Source: Lachnospiraceae bacterium
Lineage (GTDB): Bacteria; Bacillota; Clostridia; Lachnospirales; Lachnospiraceae
Length of the DNA: 11,461 nucleotides
Direction: 5' to 3'
NCBI GenBank assembly: GCA_020860745.1
Contig: JAJBTR010000127.1
Span: 1 to 11,461 of the forward strand
Shown here: piece after piece, positions 6,370 to 11,461 of the stretch
How positions within the stretch are numbered: the first letter of the stretch is position 1
Layout: the number at the start of each line of letters is the position of its first letter
The notes under the pieces: generated by a model
Databases searched by the model: none
What the model was told of the DNA's origin: nothing
What the model saw: the letters and a program-made list of their open reading frames with translations, nothing else
Program-made: the position numbers and the translations under genes

Positions 6370-7767
6370 ATGGAAAAAACAATGGAAAAAATTGTCGCTC
6401 TGGCAAAGTCCAGAGGCTTTATCTACCCGGGCTCGGAGATTTACGGCGGCCTGGCCAACACCTGGGATTACGGCAACCTGGGCGTCGAGCTCAAGAATAA
6501 TGTGAAAAGAGCATGGTGGCAGAAGTTTATCCAGGAGAGCCCTTACAATGTCGGCGTGGACTGCGCCATCCTGATGAACCCGCAGACCTGGGTGGCGTCC
6601 GGGCATCTGGGCGGATTTTCCGATCCGCTAATGGATTGCCACGAGTGCCATGAGCGTTTTCGCGCGGATCAGGTGATTGAGAATTTTGCGGCGGAGCATG
6701 AGATTGATCTGGGCGGTTCCGTGGACGGTTGGTCCCAGGAGCAGATGAAGGATTTTATTGAAGAAAACAATGTATGCTGCCCGACCTGCGGCAAGCATAA
6801 TTTTACCGATATCCGTCAGTTTAACCTGATGTTCAAGACATTCCAGGGAGTTACTGAGGATGCAAAGAATACCGTTTATCTTCGGCCGGAGACGGCGCAG
6901 GGTATTTTTGTCAATTTTAAAAATGTGCAGCGGACCTCCCGCAAGAAGATTCCGTTCGGCATCGGCCAGATCGGAAAGTCTTTCCGAAACGAGATTACGC
7001 CTGGCAACTTTACGTTCCGCACCAGAGAATTCGAACAGATGGAACTGGAGTTTTTCTGCGAGCCGGATACCGATCTGGAGTGGTTTTCCTACTGGCGGGA
7101 ATTCTGTATCAACTGGCTGAAGTCCCTTGGCATGAAAGACGAGGATATGCGCGTCCGCGACCATGAGAAGGAGGAGCTTTCTTTCTACAGCAAGGCGACC
7201 AGTGATATCGAGTTCCTTTTCCCCTTCGGCTGGGGCGAACTCTGGGGTATCGCAGACCGCACGGATTATGATCTGACCCGCCACCAGGAGACATCCGGTG
7301 AGGATCTGACCTATTTTGACGATCAGAAGAATACGAGATACATACCGTATGTCATTGAGCCGTCCCTGGGCGCGGACCGTGTGGTCTTAGCGTTCCTCTG
7401 CGGCGCTTATGATGAGGAAAATATCGGCACGGAGGAGAAGCCGGACATGCGAACTGTCCTGCATTTCCATCCCGCGCTGGCACCCGTAAAGATCGGCGTC
7501 CTGCCGCTGTCGAAGAAGCTGAACGCCGGGGCGGAGCAGGTATTTGAGCAGCTGAGGAAAAAATATAACTGTGAGTTTGACGACAGAGGAAATATCGGCA
7601 AGCGCTACCGCAGACAGGATGAGATCGGCACACCGTTCTGTGTGACCTACGATTTTGAGTCGGAGGAAGATCAGGCGGTGACTGTCCGCGACCGTGATAC
7701 CATGGAACAGGTGCGGATTCCGATTGCGGAGCTGGACGCTTACTTTGCAGAGAAGTTTGCATTCTAG
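6370..7767 (+). CDS. glyS: Glycine--tRNA ligase, single-chain (alpha2) type
   Basis: This class II synthetase charges tRNA-Gly in the cytoplasm. The 465-residue length matches the homodimeric bacterial/eukaryotic-type enzyme, not the separate alpha and beta chains of E. coli. Residues 14-36 ([22 protein letters not shown]) are the typical N-terminus. Class II motif 2 is [17 protein letters not shown] (205-221) and motif 3 is PSLGADR (331-337). A Cys-rich insertion (C90/C93, C136/C137/C140) looks like a metal site. The anticodon-binding domain covers about 373-460. Start: ATG 6370 follows AAAGGA with normal spacing; ATG 6382 also exists but would trim the N-terminus. A glycine T-box leader is common upstream of glyS genes in Firmicutes, but none fits in the 68-base gap. 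Many databases use glyQS or glyS for this form. Confidence 0.97.
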   Translation: MEKTMEKIVALAKSRGFIYPGSEIYGGLANTWDYGNLGVELKNNVKRAWWQKFIQESPYNVGVDCAILMNPQTWVASGHLGGFSDPLMDCHECHERFRADQVIENFAAEHEIDLGGSVDGWSQEQMKDFIEENNVCCPTCGKHNFTDIRQFNLMFKTFQGVTEDAKNTVYLRPETAQGIFVNFKNVQRTSRKKIPFGIGQIGKSFRNEITPGNFTFRTREFEQMELEFFCEPDTDLEWFSYWREFCINWLKSLGMKDEDMRVRDHEKEELSFYSKATSDIEFLFPFGWGELWGIADRTDYDLTRHQETSGEDLTYFDDQKNTRYIPYVIEPSLGADRVVLAFLCGAYDEENIGTEEKPDMRTVLHFHPALAPVKIGVLPLSKKLNAGAEQVFEQLRKKYNCEFDDRGNIGKRYRRQDEIGTPFCVTYDFESEEDQAVTVRDRDTMEQVRIPIAELDAYFAEKFAF

Positions 7768-7796
7768 TACAGCGTTTTTAGCATGATTTGGGAAGT

Positions 7797-7819
7797 GCCG
7801 GAGAATATCACCGGCTTTT
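7797..7819 (+). terminator. Candidate terminator after glyS (weak)
   Basis: GCCGG (7797-7801) and CCGGC (7811-7815) pair across a 9-base loop and are followed by TTTT. The stem is only 5 bp, so this is a weak terminator at best. It lies 29 bases after the glyS stop. Confidence 0.45.
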
Positions 7820-7896
7820 CCTGGTTTGTCTGCTGAGAAAACTTTTCGGGAAGATAGGAAACTTTAAGGAAAATAAACAGAGACAGTATTTTTATG

Positions 7897-7958
7897 AGGG
7901 TTGCAGCTGTTCCGTTCTTGGATAAAGATGGTACAGGCGGCAACCCTTGTGTTTTTTT
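7897..7958 (+). terminator. Bulged hairpin with T7 tract between glyS and ppdK
   Basis: AGGGTTGC (7897-7904) pairs with GCAACCCT (7940-7947), 8 bp. An inner CTGT/ACAG helix and a CC/GG pair continue the stem with small internal loops. After TGTG comes a run of seven T's (7952-7958). It is the strongest terminator-like element in this gap, though the stem is interrupted. It probably completes glyS termination. Because it precedes the ppdK promoter it is unlikely to attenuate ppdK unless transcription starts further upstream. Confidence 0.55.
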
Positions 7959-7991
7959 CTTCGGACATTTCCGTAATTTCTGTTAAATCTG

Positions 7992-8019
7992 TTGTTTTCT
8001 GGAAAATTTATGTTAGAAT
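7992..8019 (+). promoter_or_regulatory. Sigma-A-like promoter for ppdK
   Basis: TTGTTT (7992-7997) and TAGAAT (8014-8019) are separated by 16 bases in an AT-rich setting. Initiation would fall near 8026, giving a leader of about 28 bases that contains AGGAGG (8039-8044). The fit to consensus is moderate. Confidence 0.5.
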
Positions 8020-8038
8020 TATAACGATTATAACTAAC
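8012..8038. repeat. Dyad enclosing a direct repeat at the ppdK start site
   Basis: GTTAG (8012-8016) and CTAAC (8034-8038) are inverted arms. Between and overlapping them, ATTATAAC occurs twice in tandem (8018-8025 and 8027-8034) with a 9-base period. The block covers the predicted -10 element and start point and ends just before the AGGAGG, so it is well placed to be an operator. No regulator can be named. Confidence 0.4.
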
Positions 8039-8053
8039 AGGAGGAACGAAACT

Positions 8054-10681
8054 ATGGCGAAATGGGTTTACTTATTTAGTGAAGGCAACGCGGATATGCG
8101 CGAGCTCCTCGGCGGAAAGGGAGCGAACCTGGCGGAGATGACCTCTCTCGGTCTTCCGGTACCGCAGGGTTTTACCATCACTACAGAAGCCTGCACCCAG
8201 TACTATGAAGACGGACGCGAGATCAATGATGAGATTCAGGGTCAGATCAACGAATATATCGTGCGAATGGAGGACATTACCGGCAAGAAGTTCGGCGATG
8301 CGGAGAATCCGCTGCTTGTATCTGTCCGCTCCGGCGCGAGAGCTTCCATGCCGGGCATGATGGATACGATTTTAAACCTCGGGCTGAACGAGACGGTGGT
8401 CAATGTTCTGGCGAAGAAATCGGGCAATCCCCGTTGGGCGTGGGACTGCTACCGGAGGTTTATCCAGATGTATTCTGACGTTGTGATGGAGGTCGGGAAA
8501 AAGTATTTCGAAGAGCTCATCGATGAGATGAAAGCGAAGAAAGGCGTCAAATTTGACGTGGAGCTGACGGCGGACGATTTAAAAGAGCTGGCCGGACAGT
8601 TTAAGGCGGAGTATAAGAAAGTGCTCGGAGAGGATTTCCCGGATGACCCGAAAGAGCAGCTGATGGGCGCGATCAAGGCTGTGTTCCGTTCCTGGGACAA
8701 CCCCCGTGCGAATGTATACCGCCGCGACAACGATATCCCGTACTCCTGGGGTACGGCGGTGAATGTTCAGAGTATGGCGTTCGGCAATATGGGCGACGAC
8801 TGTGGTACCGGCGTTGCGTTTACCCGCGATCCGGCTACCGGCGAGAAGAAGCTGATGGGTGAGTTCCTGGTAAACGCGCAGGGCGAGGACGTGGTTGCCG
8901 GTGTCCGCACACCGATGCCCATCGCAAAGATGGAGGAGGAGTTTCCGGAGGCTTACGCACAGTTTGTCCGCGTGTGCGATATTCTGGAGAAGCATTACCG
9001 TGATATGCAGGATATGGAGTTTACTGTGGAGAACCGTAAACTTTACATGCTGCAGACCAGAAACGGCAAGAGGACGGCTTTCGCCGCGTTAAAGATTGCC
9101 TGCGACCTGGTGGATGAGGGCATGCGCACGGAGGAAGAGGCGGTTGCGATGATCGAACCGCGCAACCTGGATGCTCTGCTTCATCCGACCTTTGACGCAG
9201 CGGCGCTGAAAGCGGCGGAACCTATCGGAAAAGCGCTTGGCGCAGCGCCCGGCGCAGCCTGCGGAAAGATCGTATTTACGGCGGAGGACGCGGAAGAGTG
9301 GGCGGCCAGAGGTGAGAAAGTCGTGCTGGTGAGACTGGAAACATCCCCGGAGGACATCACAGGCATGAAGGTATCCCAGGGTATTCTGACCGTGCGCGGC
9401 GGCATGACATCCCACGCAGCGGTGGTTGCCCGCGGTATGGGTGCGTGCTGTGTTTCCGGTTGCGGCGATATCGTGATGGATGAGGCAAACAAGAAGTTTA
9501 CGCTCGGTGGCAAAGAATACCATGAGGGAGATATCATTTCCTTTGACGGTTCCACCGGCTGCATTTACGACGGCGCGATTCCTACTGTGGATGCCAAGAT
9601 CGCAGGTGAGTTCGGCAGAATTATGTCCTGGGCGGACAAGTTCCGTACTATGAAGGTGCGCACCAATGCGGATACGCCGGTCGACGCGAAGAAAGCCCGT
9701 GAGCTGGGCGCGGAGGGCATCGGCCTTTGCCGTACCGAGCACATGTTCTTTGAGGGCGACAGAATTGACGCGTTCCGTGAGATGATCTGTGCGGACAATG
9801 CAAAGGACAGAGAAGCGGCTCTGAATAAGATCCTTCCGTATCAGCAGGGCGATTTTGAACAGCTGTATGAGGCGATGGAGGGAGACCCTGTTACCATCCG
9901 TTTCCTGGATCCGCCGCTGCATGAGTTTGTCCCTCAGGAGGAGGAAGATATCGAAAAGCTGGCTGAGGCGCAGGGCAAGTCTGTAGAAGAAATTAAGGCG
10001 ATCATTGAGAGCCTGAAGGAGTTCAACCCGATGATGGGACACCGCGGCTGCCGTCTGGCTGTTACCTATCCGGAGATTGCGAAGATGCAGACCAGCGCGG
10101 TGATCCGTGCAGCGATCAACGTTTCCAAAGCGCATCCGGACTGGAATATCGTTCCGGAGATCATGATCCCGCTGATCGGGGATGTTAAGGAACTGAAATA
10201 TGTGAAGAAGTTCGTGGTGGAGACAGCGGATGCCGAGATCGCGGCGGCCGGTTCTGACTTAAAATATGAGGTCGGCACGATGATCGAGATCCCGCGTGCG
10301 GCTCTGACCGCGGATGAGATCGCAAAGGAGGCGGAGTTCTTCTGCTTCGGCACCAACGATCTGACGCAGATGACCTACGGCTTCTCCCGCGACGACTCCG
10401 GCAAGTTCCTTGGCGCTTACTATGATGCAAAGATTCTGGAGAACGATCCGTTTGCAAAGCTTGATCAGGTCGGCGTCGGCAAACTGATGGAGTTGGCGAT
10501 TAAGCTGGGCAAGCCGGTGCGGCCGGAACTGCACTGCGGTATCTGCGGCGAGCATGGCGGAGATCCTTCTTCCATAGAATTCTGCCAGAAGATCGGACTG
10601 GATTATGTCAGCTGCAGCCCGTTCCGCGTACCGATCGCGAGACTCGCGGCGGCGCAGGCAGCGATCAGCGAAGCACGTTGA
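8054..10681 (+). CDS. ppdK: Pyruvate, phosphate dikinase
   Basis: The enzyme interconverts pyruvate + ATP + Pi and PEP + AMP + PPi in the cytosol. In anaerobes it serves glycolysis or gluconeogenesis. The 875-residue chain has the full family architecture. The N-terminal ATP-grasp part starts KWVYLFSEGNADMRELLGGKG and includes VSVRSGA near 89-95. The swivelling phosphohistidine domain has GGMTSHAAVVARGMG with catalytic H454. The C-terminal TIM barrel binds pyruvate/PEP: GLCRTEHMFF (557-566), IRFLDPPLHEF (615-625), GTNDLTQ (766-772) and CGICGEHGG with C831. H454 and C831 sit almost exactly where the well-studied Clostridium symbiosum enzyme has H455 and C831. Start: ATG 8054 is 9 bases after AGGAGG (8039-8044). 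An in-frame extension to 7901 would run through the terminator-like hairpin and is rejected. It appears to be monocistronic. Confidence 0.98.
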   Translation: MAKWVYLFSEGNADMRELLGGKGANLAEMTSLGLPVPQGFTITTEACTQYYEDGREINDEIQGQINEYIVRMEDITGKKFGDAENPLLVSVRSGARASMPGMMDTILNLGLNETVVNVLAKKSGNPRWAWDCYRRFIQMYSDVVMEVGKKYFEELIDEMKAKKGVKFDVELTADDLKELAGQFKAEYKKVLGEDFPDDPKEQLMGAIKAVFRSWDNPRANVYRRDNDIPYSWGTAVNVQSMAFGNMGDDCGTGVAFTRDPATGEKKLMGEFLVNAQGEDVVAGVRTPMPIAKMEEEFPEAYAQFVRVCDILEKHYRDMQDMEFTVENRKLYMLQTRNGKRTAFAALKIACDLVDEGMRTEEEAVAMIEPRNLDALLHPTFDAAALKAAEPIGKALGAAPGAACGKIVFTAEDAEEWAARGEKVVLVRLETSPEDITGMKVSQGILTVRGGMTSHAAVVARGMGACCVSGCGDIVMDEANKKFTLGGKEYHEGDIISFDGSTGCIYDGAIPTVDAKIAGEFGRIMSWADKFRTMKVRTNADTPVDAKKARELGAEGIGLCRTEHMFFEGDRIDAFREMICADNAKDREAALNKILPYQQGDFEQLYEAMEGDPVTIRFLDPPLHEFVPQEEEDIEKLAEAQGKSVEEIKAIIESLKEFNPMMGHRGCRLAVTYPEIAKMQTSAVIRAAINVSKAHPDWNIVPEIMIPLIGDVKELKYVKKFVVETADAEIAAAGSDLKYEVGTMIEIPRAALTADEIAKEAEFFCFGTNDLTQMTYGFSRDDSGKFLGAYYDAKILENDPFAKLDQVGVGKLMELAIKLGKPVRPELHCGICGEHGGDPSSIEFCQKIGLDYVSCSPFRVPIARLAAAQAAISEAR

Positions 10682-10817
10682 TTAAAACCCTCGAAAAACC
10701 GCTGTTTATCGGGACTTATAATATTCCAGTGGCCTATATGAAGTCTGTGATAGGGTACTATCATGACGACATAAAGTATTATTTTAAAAATAAGTTAGTG
10801 ATTAAAGTTGAGTTGGT

Positions 10818-10850
10818 ATAAGGGAAAAGGGGAACCTCCCATTCCCTTAT
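10818..10850. repeat. Long hairpin without U-tract downstream of ppdK
   Basis: ATAAGGGAA (10818-10826) and TTCCCTTAT (10842-10850) are perfect 9-bp arms. Inside, GGG (10829-10831) can pair with CCC (10838-10840), making a stem of about 12 bp with a small internal loop. CCTTCCGG follows, so there is no U-tract on either strand next to it. It lies in the AT-rich 237-base gap between ppdK and the small coiled-coil gene, which also holds a smaller hairpin TGATAG-GGTA-CTATCA (10748-10763). No clear terminator for ppdK is visible in this gap. Confidence 0.5.
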
Positions 10851-10918
10851 CCTTCCGGAAAAAGACCTGTTCCCATATCCTATATGTACTTAGAATACAA
10901 TAATTTGGGAGAGGAACA

Positions 10919-11155
10919 ATGCCAAGGAAACCGAAAGACATATACCAGAAATTATCTGATAAGGACGCTCAGATAAGGAAAAGCAGGGTGTGCCTGGCGC
11001 AGCTTGAGGAGGAGCGGAACCAGCTGGATAAGGAACGTGAAAGTTTTGAAATGGACCGGATTTTTGAAGCTTCGAAGGAACAGGGCGTTCCGCTAACGGA
11101 AGTAATTTCGTTGATTGAAAAGGTACATGCAGAAAAAATTATAAGCCCCCTGTGA
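10919..11155 (+). CDS. Small coiled-coil protein, function unknown
   Basis: A 78-residue product starts at ATG 10919 behind GGGAGAGG (10907-10914). Residues 10-50 are almost wholly charged with regularly spaced Leu/Ile (KLSDKDAQIRKSRVCLAQLEEERNQLDKERESFEMDRI), predicting a long coiled coil. A second helix, VPLTEVISLIEKVH (residues 57-70), follows. There is no signal or membrane segment. The layout (basic start, Leu-rich coiled coil, short C-terminal helix with a G-x-x-L-x-E turn) recalls small DUF4315-like proteins found on conjugative elements of Clostridia. The likeness is in layout only and I do not claim membership. It has a strong terminator 16 bases after its stop and no same-strand partner, so it is probably expressed alone. 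Confidence 0.65.
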   Translation: MPRKPKDIYQKLSDKDAQIRKSRVCLAQLEEERNQLDKERESFEMDRIFEASKEQGVPLTEVISLIEKVHAEKIISPL

Positions 11156-11170
11156 AAGGATATATGAGTA

Positions 11171-11206
11171 CCGGCAGGCCTGAAAAAGGCTTGCCGGCTG
11201 CTTTTT
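11171..11206 (+). terminator. Strong intrinsic terminator after the coiled-coil gene
   Basis: CCGGCAGGCCT (11171-11181), loop GAAAA, AGGCTTGCCGG (11187-11197) form an 11-bp stem with one G-U pair, followed after CTGC by TTTTT (11202-11206). On the minus strand no T-run follows the hairpin, so it does not clearly serve the convergent gene. Confidence 0.8.
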
Positions 11207-11264
11207 GACAGGAACATGGCTAAATCATGAAATGACTTACTTTTGTATCCATTAAATCCCTGGC

Positions 11265-11461
11265 TTAAAAGTCATAATCATCCGGATCCAGCCCCGCCTC
11301 CTCGAGAACTTCCCTTCTTTCTTCCTCGTCCATGAATTCCAGGTCGTCCCTGTCGAGCCCGGCCATCTCCAGGCCGTCATCAGATTCATCCTCGTCATCC
11401 TCGTCGCTTTCATCTGAGAAAGCATCTGAGAGGATTCCCATTCCAACATGCCTTTCAAACA
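11265..11461 (-). CDS. C-terminus of an unidentified acidic protein (partial)
   Basis: Read on the minus strand from the window edge, a frame stays open for 64 codons and ends with TAA (complement of 11265-11267). Its 5' end lies outside the window. The residues are FERHVGMGILSDAF, then the acid run SDESDEDDEDESDDG, then LEMAGLDRDDLEFMDEEERR, and finally EVLEEAGLDPDDYDF at the C-terminus. The periodic leucines and charged residues in the second half suggest a helix-turn-helix-like helical tail after an acidic linker. Another minus-strand frame is also open here, but it gives a Met/Trp/Arg-rich product with no plausible fold, so this acidic frame is preferred. I cannot name the family. It converges on the coiled-coil gene. 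Confidence 0.6.
   Translation of the reverse strand, partial: FERHVGMGILSDAFSDESDEDDEDESDDGLEMAGLDRDDLEFMDEEERREVLEEAGLDPDDYDF

Noticed and set aside
7983..7997. Rex-like half site (TGTTAAA) upstream of ppdK
   Set aside because: The second half of the known Rex palindrome is not matched, so redox control cannot be claimed.
9089..10135. Long minus-strand open frame inside ppdK
   Set aside because: It is antisense to conserved catalytic regions of ppdK and shows no family motif; a codon-bias shadow.
10682..10831. A frame open for about 45 codons after ppdK (containing MKSVIGYYHDDIKYYF)
   Set aside because: It has no ribosome binding site before its ATG or GTG, is AT-rich and Tyr/Lys/Ile-biased as chance frames in such sequence are, and matches nothing I know. 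It might be a gene remnant but cannot be supported.

Overview
The window looks like a stretch of housekeeping chromosome from a Gram-positive anaerobe of the class Clostridia, most likely a Lachnospiraceae-type gut bacterium. This is inferred from gene content (a PreP-like M16C protease, the era-yqzL-recO cluster, a single-chain glycyl-tRNA synthetase, an AMP-type pyruvate phosphate dikinase with Clostridium symbiosum-like residue spacing), purine-rich Shine-Dalgarno sites, and a base composition near 50% GC. No species can be assigned from sequence alone.

Layout: (1) 1-90 is the 3' end of an unidentified gene, ending in a perfect dyad. (2) 117-3038 encodes a 973-residue M16C zinc metallopeptidase whose best start is a TTG behind GGAGGG. 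(3) 3088-3140 is an intergenic segment that folds on paper into a three-way junction just upstream of the era ribosome binding site. (4) 3160-5206 is era, a yqzL-like small gene and recO; recO carries an in-frame 33-bp minisatellite that lengthens the protein after its zinc finger. A terminator follows. (5) 5465-6301 is a lipoprotein with a very acidic linker, then glyS. (6) Two candidate terminators and a promoter separate glyS from ppdK (8054-10681). (7) 10682-11461 is AT-richer and less ordinary: an isolated hairpin without a U-tract, a 78-residue coiled-coil protein with its own terminator, and on the minus strand the acidic C-terminus of an unidentified protein.

Most genes serve unconnected core functions: oligopeptide degradation, 30S ribosome maturation (Era), recombinational repair (RecO), glycine charging and pyruvate/PEP interconversion. 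Conserved neighbourhood, not a shared pathway, explains era-yqzL-recO. I found no CRISPR array, insertion sequence, rRNA, tRNA or recognisable defence system. The items most worth a second look are the RNA-like structure before era, the translated repeat in recO, the acidic lipoprotein between recO and glyS, and the right-hand edge, which may be the start of an accessory region.
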